Shown: one piece after another, positions 46,533-59,027 of the stretch
Position numbering within the stretch: the first letter of the stretch is position 1
Layout of the letters: each line of letters opens with the position of its first letter
NCBI RefSeq assembly: GCF_947179165.1
Contig: NC_077243.1
Coordinates: forward strand, 48,686,501-48,750,500
Source of the DNA: Solanum dulcamara
Lineage: Eukaryota; Streptophyta; Magnoliopsida; Solanales; Solanaceae
Reading direction: 5' to 3'
Length of the DNA: 64,000 nt
Program-made: the position numbers and the translations under genes
The notes under the pieces: model-generated
The model's database searches: none
What the model saw: the letters and a program-made list of their open reading frames with translations, nothing else
Told to the model about the DNA's origin: nothing

Positions 46533-49500
46533 TGTTACACCCCACATTTTTGAACTCAGAAGGTTCTTTAAGTTACTTAGAAGATATCATGTTAGCTACC
46601 CAAGTTACGACCCTCTTGAACAACCTTAAAAAGGGAGAATGTGACACCCCATGGTAGGAAAGGTTGGAAATAGGGTCTAGAGAAGTCGGAGGGAGTTGAA
46701 GGCCAAGTGATGAGTCGTAGGACTCAATTTACCTACGTACGCCCCTTACTTAGAAGTTTTGCGTACTTAAGCTATTTGAGTATATACCAAGCTTGCGTAG
46801 CACGGATGACATAGTCTCTTAAAATAAGACGAGACTACAAACCCACGAAGAAGAAAAAAAATGACGTGGGGCAGCCAATGGGAGGGTGACACATGGCAGC
46901 ACCTCAAGCAAGTAGGTGAACCACCTTCTTGGGGTCAAGTAGGTTACCCACCTGCTTGGGGGAGGTAGGCCCCACTGCCACGTGGTAGCCCCTCCTTGAT
47001 TGCATGGATGCAGTGGCCCAATAAGGCCTGGACACGTGTCATATCTAGGGGCTGGACACATGTCACCTCTAGGGGCTGACATGTGTCACACCCTAAGACC
47101 ACATATATGTATGTATATGAATCATATACTCCAGCTTTCATTCATCAAAACTTCAGCAAGCAAGAAAGAAGAACAAACCCTAGAAGTGGAGAGAAAAACA
47201 TAACGGCTTAGGGGGGAAAAATAAGGTAAGACCCGATTTTGTTCCGTAAATTAATTATCTAGCATATACCACAATGATATGGAGGTATTAGTAGTATAAA
47301 ATTTGAGTTTGGTTCAGCAAAAATCGGACAACAAGCTGCCACGACGTTACAGCGCGCTAAAAAAAGTTCTGAGGCACAATTACGGCGAGTTCTAGCCAAT
47401 TTCGGGAAAGGTAAGCTCTTCCCCTCTAATTTGAAGTTTATGATGTTATTATAGGGTGTATTACACCCCTTGTGGGCTTCTGGATGTAGGGGAAAAGTCG
47501 TGAAAAGTTCGACATTGGAAATAAATGAAATTGGAATTGCTATAGTTGAATGGTAATCGAATAATGCGTTATGCTTGCGGTGTGTGACTGCTAGTGGTGT
47601 GGTGATTTATTTTGATGCTGGAATATGAGTTAATGAGGGCGTGGAAGCTGCTGGTTTCAGCCACACGACCCTCCACTTTGCACAATTAAAGAATTCGCGA
47701 AAAGAAGGATAAAAACCCTAGTTTTGGTATAGTAGTTTTGAATGAGTTGTTTAGGGTTTATATGGTGTAATGTTGCTATAATATACGTATATATGAGCTG
47801 ATGGTTATGTTGTTGGTTGTCTGTAGGTGTTAAGGACATGATTGGGAATTTCGGATAGGGCACATTATAGGGGAGGTGTTGTCCGATTTCCGTTAACATC
47901 TTAACTAGTTAAGGAACTAGTAGAGAAGGCGAGCGAAGGGATGAATGTTATGAACACTCGTGGGTAGTCTAAGTTGCTGAAAATTCTAATATTGTTAATA
48001 CTTGCATGACTTCCATGTTAAATAGGTTTCGAGGACTACGACGTGGACGTGATTAAGAAAAGTCCATCCGAGGTATGTGAAGCTTTCTTTTGGCGTGTTT
48101 TCGGAATAAGTATGTAGAGCTATTCTTCTTTTCCCTTGGCATGTCTTGATATAAGTTATAAATGATATGTATATGATATTTGGGATTCAATCCATTCGTA
48201 AAGCTCTGAGTATAACTTGTGATTTGTAGTCACTTCTAACCATTAAAAGTCTGAAAGTAGTCAAACTATTATTCTCGAGCCTCCTATATAGTGAATAGTA
48301 AGTGGAGATACAAGCTTCTTTTCTTGAAGGTTCTCAAACGATCAATGTCTCTGATTGTATAATTGTATCTCTAATTGTATAAAGCATGTTTCTGATTGTA
48401 TAAGCTATGTGACATTGTCTTGATGCATGTATGTGATTCCTGAGGCCCCAATCGATGTAGCCCCTAATGACATCTAAAGGGCACTTCGGATAATTACCTT
48501 CCTGTTCTTCAGGTGACAGTTTACTTGAGTGTTTCATTGAGTCTCATAGGGTGACTTAGTTGCAAATAGTTTCTCATTACTCTACTCGTGCATGCTGTAA
48601 CCCTTCTTTCTTCGCGTCCCACAATGGGCCGGATATTATGTCGGGCGCAGCTTTACTACTTCTTTCACTGCGTCCCGGGTCGGATGTGTACAGTTCCACG
48701 TATGAGGATACGATTCCGTACATGAGGTGTGATATATGTTATATGTTATGATGATATGATTATTCACCGAGTCCTGGGCCGGTTATAATATGATAGTATA
48801 TGTGGCGAAATAAGGAAGGAACACCAAGTCCCTCCTTTGATGGCCGAGTACGGTATGTATATTATGATGGTATGCTATAGACGTACACCACTCCATTCAC
48901 TGAGTCCCTCACTAAAAGGGTTGGATACTTTATGTAGGTATGCATATGAGATTAGAGTGATATATTTGCGACCCCGAGCCCTGTAGTTAACTGGATGTAA
49001 TATGATGACATACATGATAAGATTATACCATATACGATGATATGATACCATATACGATGATATAATGAAATAAAATACATGATGATATGATGACATGTGA
49101 ATATGAGATAATGATTATGACTCCGAGTTCACTAGAGGGTCGGGCACAGTATATGATGATGTGTATGATTTATGTGTCCTAAGGTTCAGGTACAGTAATT
49201 CGTTAAGTTGTTATACTTGTCCCCTGCATCCCATTTCAGTTATGGTCTTAGTTACGATGTGTTATGCTTTACATACTCAGTACATATATCGTACTGACCC
49301 TTCTTTTCTTGGGGGGATGCGTTTCATGCCCGCAAGTACAGATGTTCATTCTGGAGATCTGTTAGCTTAGGAGTTCCTCTCAGCTATGTCGGAAGTGCTT
49401 CACTGTTCTGGAGCCTAATTTTGGATACTGGTCACTTAATGTATATATTTGTACATTCAGGGGTACGACGGGGGCCTTATCCCACCATATGTTGTTGTTA

Positions 49501-49795
49501 CTATTCCTAGAGGTTTGTAGACATCTGGATGTGGGATATTGGTGAATTTATTTTGATTGCGCCTATACGATATTTTGTGAATATTGTTATGTTACAGCAG
49601 CCTTGTCGGCTTGCATGCCCTTATCTGCTATGAGATGAGTGAAAGAGGCCACACATACACGAAAAAGTTTTAACTCATTGGATTTTTATGAGTAGTATCA
49701 CCTTGTTCATAGTTCAATGTGACTACAACTGACAAGTAGGTATACAGAGGTCCAGGTCAGACCCCAGTCGCAGTCTACGGGGTTGGGTCGTGACA
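46533..49795 (+). mobile_element. Solo LTR G, family X (3263 bp), TSD ATAAG/ATAAT
   Basis: Begins TGTTACACCCCACATT and ends GGTTGGGTCGTGACA, in the opposite orientation to its host F-I. Flanks are ATAAG (46528-46532) and ATAAT (49796-49800), one mismatch. It is a full-length copy: hairpins at 46905-46960, three CACGTG/CACATGT boxes and TATA (47029-47115), AAGGTAAG donor-like sites (47223, 47406), the TTTTGGCGTG region (48070-48140) and the GAGTCCC...GCCGG array (48600-49150). Confidence 0.88.
47029..47115 (+). promoter_or_regulatory. LTR G promoter: three G-box-like boxes and TATA
   Basis: GGACACGTGTCA, GGACACATGTCAC and TGACATGTGTCAC follow at intervals of about 25 bases, each joined by a CTAGGGGCTG-like linker. 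CATATATGTATGTATATG follows. Only the first keeps the CACGTG core; the others have lost it by single C-to-T or G-to-A changes. Confidence 0.6.
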
Positions 49796-50947
49796 ATAAT
49801 AAACCCTAGTACAACCATAGAGTGCTTAGTATTCTCGATAGATAGTACATAATTTAGTCCAAGTACTGGTACTCAGGTTATAAAACTTAATGTAGGAGTT
49901 TAGTCGAAGCCATATTTCATTCATCCTAGTTCTTAACATACCAGTTATCTCTAGCATTCATCCTGCCCTGTTGCTCGCCTTTACTTTTGTGACCACTTGA
50001 CCTTTTATTTTGAACCTTCCCTATAAATCTATGTAAGCCTTCTTATTCATTCTTTGTTTGCTTTTCTGTTTTTCCACAAACCATGTCATATCCTTTAGTT
50101 ATTTCCTTACTAGGCTTTACTAATTCTCATAAAGATCTTTGTTACATTTAATATCCTATTCACATTAAATCTCATAGTATGACACTTCTTAACCTCGTTC
50201 ACAATTCTTACTATGGGTTACTTACCCTTCTTAGTTAATCTCATCCTTAATGTCTCACCCGCTGTCTTATTAATACTTCATATCCATCACTATTCTTTTT
50301 CCCTCGTACTCTTATCTTAATCATACTGTTACTTCCTTTAACTACAAATCATCATAGTTTACTCTTGTGTATAAATTTGGTCGGCGCCTTAGTATATCGT
50401 TCTATCTAGATCTATCCGTCTTCTCTAAATCATCTTCTTTGGATCATAAGTCATTTCCAACTTTGTTTTACCATATCAGTATCGACCTCCTAGTTTCTAT
50501 TGCCATCAATTCAATAATTAACTCATTTCTCGAGGTCAGCCATACTTGTGGTTTAATCAAATCACATCATTATTGTGGGCACGACCTTCCAAGATATACT
50601 ACATCCCTATACCTTATTCTTTTTTTATTTCTTGGAAAATTTGGGTAGAGTTTCCTCTATATTCCTTACTATCCCAAACCTGCACTCAGGAAATATCAAC
50701 AGTGCCTCACAGGGTACACAAATATATAGTCATATCATCTCATATCGCAGCCATACAGGGCGCCCATAATTAGCAATATGAAAATGGACTTACCTTGTAT
50801 GTCCACTTGAACTGCACCTATTGTACTTTCCTGCTTACTTTTCCTTTCATTTTTCAACTTTATGTGTCAATCATATTGCAACACCTTACCTGACATAGGT
50901 CCTTCGTGACTTTGCTTACCCGCGTGCCTTGTAACTTCCAACATTAT
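49796..50947 (-). other. Internal/leader region of element F-I between solo LTRs G and H
   Basis: No gene recognised. From about 50565 to 50947 it aligns with 58425-58795 of element E-J (shared AGATATACTACAT/AGATATATTAAGA, GGGAAAATTTCGGCAGA-like, CCTGCAC, GCCTCACAGGG, ATGGACTTACCT), which is the leader region next to the primer site. 49796-50560 is AT-rich and without a clear frame on either strand. Confidence 0.6.
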
Positions 50948-53403
50948 TGTCACGACCCAACCCCGTAGGCCATGACGGGTGCCTGAACCGGACACACACG
51001 TGTACCCCTGCCACCTATACATAACCTATCTCCTGTTTATACCCAAAATGCATCAATATGTACGAAAACATACAAGCCGACAACGCTGTAGTACTATATA
51101 TATAGGATCGTTCCATAACACACATATACGCAAGCCGACAAGGCTTCCACAATACAGGGAACACCCTAAATCACAGGTCATATCAGTACAACTGTACATA
51201 CATATATATAACTCAGATCCCACTCATATACAACCTATATACAACCTATATCCTAGCCCGGGACTCAGGAAAAGATGGGTCACAGTATACACGAGTAGAT
51301 TAATGAGCAACTATATGCAATTTAAATCATTATCAAAGACTCAACCGTAGAAGAAAATTGAGCTATTGTCTAAGAATCAGGATTGTAATGTAATCACCTT
51401 AAATGCCCTTTAAATGCCATTAGGGGCTATACTAGTTAGTGTTTCGGGGTCCTTAGACACGTACTAAGATAATGCTAACTGCTTAAGGACTCCAGAATAC
51501 ATGTTTTTATATAGTTCTTACAACTAGGAGCCCGTATGTTCATTAAATCCCTAGTATAGGTAAGGCTCAAGGAATGTAGCTTAACTGTTATAAAAGTTCA
51601 TTACCCAGAAGTGAATAAAAGACACTTAGAAATGGAATTACTTCAGAGATCACATCATTGTTTACTTACCTCTACGACATGCCAAAAGAAGAGAAAGAAT
51701 AGGCTTTACCTACCTCTTATGGATTTCCCGTAATCGTGTCCACGCCGTTGTCCTCGAAACCTATTTAACATGGAAGTAAGGCAAGTATTAACAACCTTAG
51801 ACTTTTCAGCAACTTAGACTACCTACGAGTATTCATCGAGCTCGTCCCCTCGCTCGCACCCTCGACTAGTTCCTTAACCAGTTAAGAAGTTAACGAAAAT
51901 CGGACAGCACCTCCCCTATAACGTGCCCTATCCGAATACACAGCCATGTCCTTAGAACCTGCAGCTAACCAACAATACAACCAGCAGCCCAAAAATATAC
52001 ATATTATGACAATATTACACAATATAAACCCTTAACAATTCACTCAAAACTAAGATACCAAAACTAGAGTTTTTAATCTTTCTTTCACGAATTCTTTAAT
52101 TGCAAAGCGGAGGGTCGTGTGGCTGAAACCAGCAGCCACCCATGCCCTTAGAAACACACATTCCAGCACCCTAACAACTCATCACACGACCAGCAGTCAC
52201 ATACCACAAGCACAAGGCATTATTCGATTATAATTAACTATAGCGATTCCAATTTCGCTTATTTCGAACGTCGAACTTGTGAAGCCTTTTCCCCAACTTC
52301 CAGCAGATACTAAGGTGTATAACACACTCTAATTTAACATCATAAACTTCAAATTAGAGGGGAAGAACTTACCTTTCCCGAAATTGGTTAAAACTAGCCG
52401 AAATTGTGCCTCGGAACTTCTTCAATGTGCTGAAATTGAGCGGGCTGCTTGTGGTACTTCCTCGCTGCCCCGAATTGAATTTTTAGGTTATAAAACACTA
52501 ATATACAACTTAGGGACACGTCAAATAATTAATTCACGGAACGAAATCCGGAAGCTTACCCAACAAGGGTCAAATCCGTAACCTTCTCCCTTGCCCCTTT
52601 TCACGTTTTCTCTTGTTTTTTCCTTCCAAATTTCAGTTGCAACGTTGGAGTTTCAGTTCCATAAACATCTTAAAACACATATATACGTATCCACGTACTT
52701 AATATACACCGTATATAATTAATTGACGGAAGAGAGTTGAGAAACTCACCTTTAATCTTCAAGAACTAAGGCTGTTTCTCTTTTCTCTCTTCTCACGTAA
52801 TTTTCTAAGTGCAGCTGCTGTTTTTGGGATAAGTTAATAGCTGAAACATTACATATTAATATATATATAAGGTGACATGTGTCATCCCCTAAGGGTGACA
52901 CGTGTCAGGCCATCATTGTGCCACTTCAACCATGCGACCAATGGGGTGCTGCCATGTGGCAGCAGGGTCCACCTCCCCCAAGCAGGTGGGTCACCTACTT
53001 GACCCCAAGTAGGTGGATCACCTGCTTGCTTAGGGCTGCCACGTGTCACCCTCCTATTGGCTGCCCCACGAAAATTTTTTTCTTCCTCGTGGGTTCGTAA
53101 TCTCATCTTAGTTTAAGAGCCTATGTCATTCATGCTATGGAAGCTTGGTGTGTACTCAAATAGCTTTAGGTAAGTAAAACTTCTAAGTTAGAGGCGTACG
53201 TAAGCAAATCAAGTCCTACGACTCATCGCTTGGCTTCTAACTTCCTCTGACTTCTCTTGACCTTATCTCCAATCTTCCCTACTATGGGGTGTCACATTCT
53301 CCCTTCTTAGAATTATTTAATAGTGTCGTAACTTAGGTGGCTCACATGATAGCTTCTAAGTAGCTTTAGGAACCTTTCGAGTTCAAGAATGTGGGGTGTA
53401 ACA
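50948..53403 (-). mobile_element. Solo LTR H, family X sub-type 2 (2456 bp), TSD ATTAT
   Basis: Plus-orientation ends are TGTCACGACCCAACCCC and GTGGGGTGTAACA, with a perfect 5-bp duplication ATTAT at 50943-50947 and 53404-53408. The terminal part (GGCCATGACGGGTGCCTGAA) differs from the other minus copies and matches the end of LTR A. Two GCAAGCCGACAA blocks occur within 100 bases (51070-51145). It carries the duplicated leader block (52525-52805), G-box copies (52870-52910) and hairpins (52980-53035). A 123-codon frame at 50979-51350 is antisense to the LTR and has no domain. Confidence 0.9.
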
Positions 53404-53638
53404 ATTATCAATCACTTCTTCTACCAATGTTGTCCTTCTGTTGAAATCACAAGTTAATATGAGGAATTTTATTCCCTATGACTCAACTCTATCGCACGAT
53501 CTTAGACCAGAAAGAAAGTAGCATCCTAAATGTCCTGTAGCCTCTTGTCTATAGATGTGGTGCACAACACACCGATAGACAAGACTTTTCTAGACATGGT
53601 CTGTAGACATTCTAAGGACGAACTTCTCTGATACCACT
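53404..53638 (-). other. Leader and primer site of element F-I
   Basis: The sequence aligns base for base with 58796-59027 beside LTR J (shared TCCTAAATGTCCT, TAGATGTGGTGC, GACATTCTAAGGACGA). The primer site at 53625-53636 (minus strand TGGTATCAGAGA) is the initiator-Met type with one change. Removing LTR H rejoins it to 50947 in the same order as in element E-J. Confidence 0.85.
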
Positions 53639-56600
53639 TGTATCATGATCCAACACTATAGGCCGCGACTGGGGTCTGACCTGGACCCCCGTATACTTAA
53701 TTATCAGATGTAACAATTAACATAAGAACTATACATAAGAACCCCAGTGGGTCATACCATTTTTATATGCTTTAGCCTCTTTCATTTGTATCTTGTCATG
53801 AAAGGGTGTGCAAGCCGACAAGGCTGCCATAGTATCTTGATATTTATAATACATCACGTAGACATAACTGAACAAAACTTACACGTATAACCCAAACACA
53901 TGTCTACAGACCTCTAAGAATATTAACAATAACATATGACGGGACAGATCCCCCGTTGTACCCCTAATTAGACAAATATATACATTAAAAGGCCAGCACC
54001 AAAAGCTAGGCTCTAGAAAAGTGGAGCACTTCTAATATAGTTGAGTGGAAATCCAAAAATAACGGATCTCTGAAATGAACATCTGTACCTGCGGGTATGA
54101 AACGCAGCCCCCTAAGGAAAGGGGGGTCAGTACAATATATGTACTAAGTATATAAAGAATAAAACATCATAACTGAGACAATAACTGAAATAGAGATGCA
54201 GGGGGCAAGTATAACATTTAGCCATCTACCGTACCTGCATTTTATAAAATAAAGGCATACATGCTATCATCACATACTGTATCCAGCCCGTTCGGGGACT
54301 CGGTGTAATAACTATATCATTTTATCATTGTAAGAACATATATACCATTAGCGTTGTGGAACGCACAGCCCGACCTATGTATATAGAAAGTACATGCCAA
54401 GGAATGACTGACTAATCTACATATCTTATAAAAATGTTGAGGAATGGCGACTCGATCCATATATCGTATAACAATGCCGAGGTACGATGGCTCGATACGT
54501 ATATCGTGTAATAATGCTGAGGTACTACGACCCAATCAATAAACAGCATAACATGCCATGGAACGTACAACCCGATCCTTACATAGCAAGATATGCCAAG
54601 GTACGTTTGGCCCAATCCATATATATCATAATACATATACGTGCACGTAAAACTCTGTAACATATCAAACATCCCTTAGATATAACCATAAAGCATGTTC
54701 AAGAGCCCCTAGGTATAGGAGCTTACACATCCGAATACTATTCAACCTATAGTAGGCTCAAGGGTCATAGTTCAACCACTTCAAGGCCTTTATCATTCAA
54801 AAGTGGGTACAAGTCATGAGCTACATCCAGAATCTATATATGGAGTTATCTCCAAATCCATGTTCTATAGTACCTATAGTCTAGTCTTCCTAGAAGTAGG
54901 AAAAGACAAGCTTTACATGTACCACTTTCTATCACATGTAAGACTTGAAAAGTAATGACTCAACTTGTTACAGGAGTTCTAATCAGTAGGAAGTGAACAA
55001 GAGCCTTAACTCACACTCAGAATTTTAAGAGTGGAACAACTCCCAATTTCCTATACATAATGCTTACATCTAAGTCATGTCAAAAGAGAACAAAGGGTTG
55101 CTTCACATACTCATCCTTTTCTATATATGGAAGTCTTGAGAAGCCCTAGTTTGATTAATGTAAGAGTGCTTCCATCAAGGAGTACATAAGAACTGTGAAT
55201 TATACTTGGTATTTATGAGTAGCTTTACCCTCAGGTTCATATCATTCACTACTTAACTTGAAGACATGCCAAAAGAAGGAATCGTTAGCTTTACATACAT
55301 TACTTTTTAGCACATAGAAGACTTGAGGGATGGGAGCTTAACTACTTTAAGAGTCTTAACATTCAGAAGTGAGCACTAATTATAAATCATTAATCATGTT
55401 TAGAGCTCATGAATATAATCACCCCAATATTCATACACGTACTATTTGTCACTTAAATCTAAGACATGCCCAAAAGAAAAGAGAGACAGGCTTTACATAC
55501 CTCTTACGGATTACTCTTTACCGTGTTCGCCTCGTCGTCTGCTGAACCTATTTAACATGAAAGCAATACGAGTAACAAAAACCCTCAACTTTTCAGCATC
55601 TAAGTTACACACGAGTATCCATAGAACTCATTTCCTCGCTCTCCTTCTCTACTAGTTCCTTAGTTAGTCAAGGAGTTAATGGAAATTGGGAAACACCTCC
55701 CCTATAATATGCCCTATTAGAATTTCCAATCACTTCCCTAATTACTACATCCAACCAACAACAAAAACCAGAATAATATATACAAGCAATTCATTTCAAC
55801 ATTATACAATACAAACCCCCAAACAACTTGCTCAAAACTATCAAAATGTGAATTCTGGACAGCCTACTATCTTGTATTGTCGCTTAATTTCGAAGGGGTA
55901 ATTAGGGGAAATAGGCTTTATGGACTCAATGAAATTTATATATACATGTTTCTTAGGATTGCATACAATTTAGAATCGCCCCTAAAATAATTTTGTACAA
56001 AAATATATGCCCAAAATACCAACAGTAGCCCGTGTAGGATTTCCAAAATGAAATCTGGGCAGCACCTCACCTATACTTCATCATCCTTTTTCGAGCGGAT
56101 AAAAGCAAAAATGGATTTTAGAGGATAAATAAAAGTTACATCCCTATAAAATAGCTTTCCAAAACATCTTGAATCACTCGAAATGAAGTTGTACTAAAGG
56201 AGTTATACTAGTATTATTAACAACAATCCTATTCCAAAAATGGATTTGTTGACAAAAATGAGAACATCTTCGAAACCCCAACAATAAATTTTATGTTGTT
56301 AAACACTTCTATATTATTGTAGGATACCTTAAATAATTAATTCACGGATTGAAAATGGAGGCCTTACCTTGTTGTGTTACTGTCCTAACTCTTTCTCTAT
56401 TCTCCTATGTTTCTTCAGTTTTCTTAAGTTAAGAGATGCTGAAAATGAATTCCTTAGTCATCAACTAGGAATATATACACCACTTTTGGAGGTAACACGT
56501 GGCATCCCCAAGGGGTGACACATGGCAGCCCCCCTAGGGCACCACCTCACACAATACGGCCAATCATACGCTTCCACATGGCAGCGTGGGGTCCACCCCA

Positions 56601-57003
56601 AGTAGGTGGGTCACCTACTTAGCCCACGTAGGTGTGTCACCTGCTTACTTCATTTTTGTGGGTTCGTAATCTCATCTCACTTCAAGAGCCTACATATTCC
56701 TTACTACTTAAGCTCGATGTGTGCTCCAGGAGCTTAATTATGCAAGACGTCCAAATCAGTAGCTTACGCAAGTAGGTCGAGTCCTGCGACTCATTACTTG
56801 GCTTCCAACTCTTTCCAACTTCTTCTAACCCTATTTCCAATCTTCTCTATAATGGATTATCTCATTCTCCTTTCCTTAGGATTATTTGATAGTGTTATAG
56901 ATTATCCGACTTACATGACGACTTCTAAAAAAACTTAAGAGCCTTCCCAGAAACTTAAGAAGCTTAAGAAGTGTTTTGAGGTACCAGAGTATGGGGTATA
57001 ACA
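53639..57003 (-). mobile_element. LTR I, 5' LTR of element F-I (3365 bp)
   Basis: The left end is TGTATCATGATCCAAC (an AT insertion in the usual TGTCATGACCC) and the right end GGGGTATAACA. In place of much of the usual array it holds a 40-bp tandem repeat (54353-54633) not seen in the other copies. It has an extended set of TTTGGCATG/TTTACATAC units (54900-55500) and the leader half (55680-56460). Hairpins at 56600-56645 precede the outer end. It is the partner of LTR F. Confidence 0.88.
54353..54633. repeat. 40-bp tandem repeat (minisatellite) within LTR I
   Basis: Units begin TGCC(A/G)AGG(A/T)A or TGTTGAGGAA at 54395, 54435, 54475, 54515, 54554 and 54594, so six consecutive copies of 40, 40, 40, 39, 40 and 40 bases. 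A seventh more divergent copy precedes them (about 54353-54394). Each unit has AGGTACG-like, (G/C)CTCGAT/CCCAAT and ATATATC/ATAGCA positions in register. The array is absent from every other family X copy here. Two minus-strand open frames over it are by-products of the repeat. Confidence 0.88.
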
Positions 57004-59027
57004 TATTATCCTTCACATGATCTCTTAAGTCATTAGATACCATTCCCTAGTCGTACCCTTTCCTTTTTATATACCCATCTTCTAATGTTATGTTGTGCAG
57101 GGTCTTGCCAAAAACTTCTTAACACCGCCTTAACTACCATTGTGACTTCTACCCAATTATTGTTGATTTCATCCTTTCTAACTTGCTTCAGCATGGGATC
57201 TTCTTTAAGTTTAAACATCCATTTTAAATATGTTGCCATATCAATTGCCTCCACCTTACCCTTGCGATTTTCTAATTTTCCCATTGGCTTCCCCCCTTTA
57301 GAGGTTACTTATACTTTTATCTGCTTATACCTTGCTCTATGTCTCTATGCCCAGTCTCAATTTCGTCTAATCTCCTTCCCCAATCTACTTGGTATTGTAT
57401 CATGTCCCCATCTTTTTGCATATGTTATAACCTGATTATTCACGTACGGAACTTTGGATAAATCATGAAGTAACGAAAGCCTTCCCATACATAATGTGAC
57501 ATCTCATCTACTAATATGTACTCGAATAATGTGACCCAGGAAACAACTCATCCAAGGCCACATTCCACTTATCTTTATGAAAGGTTAATACACACTTGTA
57601 GTCATTCCAATTTTAACTAGGAAACACTTGTATTCGGATGATGATTGTCCAAGGTTCTCTCAGAGCAGTAGTTTTATCCCAACCTATATCCTTTGTTTCT
57701 TGGGGTGAATGGAAACAGCGCCATTTATTCCTTAAGTATGTCATCTTTGCCTTTTAAGGGTTCCATTATTTTTGGGGCAACGTTGTGTACACGCATCATT
57801 CCTTTATACCTTATACCCCTTGCCCTTACTGTGTAACCATCATAGGCTTTTAACTTAGTCAACATATACCAAGTGCCCTTACTAGCGGTCTTACTCTATC
57901 CCCGTATTGTTGTACCACACCTTTAAATTCATACTTATATATCCCCCCTTTTAGTTCATACTCATGTTCAGTTCATGACATCTTCTTAGGGTGCTTTCAT
58001 TAAAATTTCTTTCTCTAATTAGTCAGCTGAGAACTAATAAACTGTTATCATAGAGCACTTTCTGACCATCATTAGAAGAAAACTAGAATCCCTTAAACAT
58101 CACAGTACTTCTTAACACTTGACCCACATGGTCTCCCTCTGAGTTTATCCTCGATTCATGAATAACTTATCTAATTTACAACTAGGAGTTGGGGGCTTGG
58201 TACTTTTCAAGAAAAGTAAAACTCAGTCGCTGGACATCTTACCCTTCAACCTAAGTTTTTTTCTACAGCACAAATACAGCGGGAGATACCGTGGTATGAA
58301 CTATACTGCTCAGATAGGCTTGTGTTTCTCCAAAATATAATTCCCCAAGTAAAAAGGGTGCCCCTTATCTACGACATGGACAGTACCTCTTACAGCTTTA
58401 GTTAAACGTAATAGGGGTACTCGGTATCAACTTCCAAGATATATTAAGAATCTATGTTTCATTGCCTTTTCTTGTTTTGGGAAAATTTCGGCAGAATTTC
58501 CCCTATACTCCTTACTATCAGAAAACCTGCACGTAGAAAATACCAACAACGCCTCACAGGGACAACATATATATACATTTATATCATATCACAGCCACAC
58601 AAGGCTTTCAATATCAATAGTAGTATAAAAATAATGGACTTACCTCGTGTGTCCAACTCTACCTGCATCTATTACACCTTACAGTCTAGTTTCCTTTAAG
58701 GTTTTGACTTTATATTTCAATCAGATGTCAATACCTTACCCAACAAATATCTTTCATTCCTTTACTTACCTGCGTGCTTTGTAACTTCCCATGTCGTCAA
58801 TTACTTCCTTCTATTAATGTCGTTCTTCTGCGAAAGTCCAAGGTTAGTATAAGGAGTTTTCCTATGACTCGGATCTATAGCACGATCTCAGATGTGAAAG
58901 AAAGGTAACATCCTAAATGTCCTATAGCCTCCTCTTTATAGATGTGGTGCTCAATACATTGATAATCAAGACTCTACTAGATACGGTCTGTAGACACTCT
59001 AAGGACGAGTTGCTCTGATACCACGTT
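57004..59027 (-). other. 5' internal region of element E-J, leader and primer site
   Basis: The continuation of E-J on the right of F-I. 58425-59027 is the leader, homologous to that of F-I; the primer site TGGTATCAGAGC lies at 59012-59023 on the minus strand, an exact initiator-Met match. From 57009 to 58420 I recognise no gag; an 83-codon minus-strand frame at 57033-57284 (MGKLENRKGKVEAIDMATYL) is charged but matches nothing I know. Either gag is decayed beyond recognition or the element is a non-coding derivative here. Confidence 0.6.

Larger units (their letters stand above)
44477..57003 (-). mobile_element. Family X element F-I nested in E-J; flanks CGTTA/TATTA
   Basis: The left LTR F (44477-45998) has the 3' internal end on its right. 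The right LTR I (53639-57003) has a primer site on its left. Flanks are CGTTA (44472-44476) and TATTA (57004-57008), which differ only at the CpG dinucleotide. The internal region is 45999-46532, 49796-50947 and 53404-53638 (about 1.9 kb), interrupted by solo LTRs G and H. F lacks about 1.85 kb that I still has; outside the gap F and I are close relatives (for example 45040-45420 against 56050-56460). Confidence 0.82.

Noticed and set aside
50979..51350. 123-codon open frame
   Set aside because: Runs antisense through solo LTR H and is absent from other copies; composition reflects CA/TA-rich repeats.
54317..54672. Two overlapping minus-strand frames with repeated Ser/Tyr-rich peptide
   Set aside because: They are translations of the 40-bp tandem repeat, whose unit is not a multiple of three.
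57033..57284. Possible small host gene
   Set aside because: It lies inside element E-J between verified leader and nested insertion, is antisense to plus-strand frames of similar length, and shows no domain.
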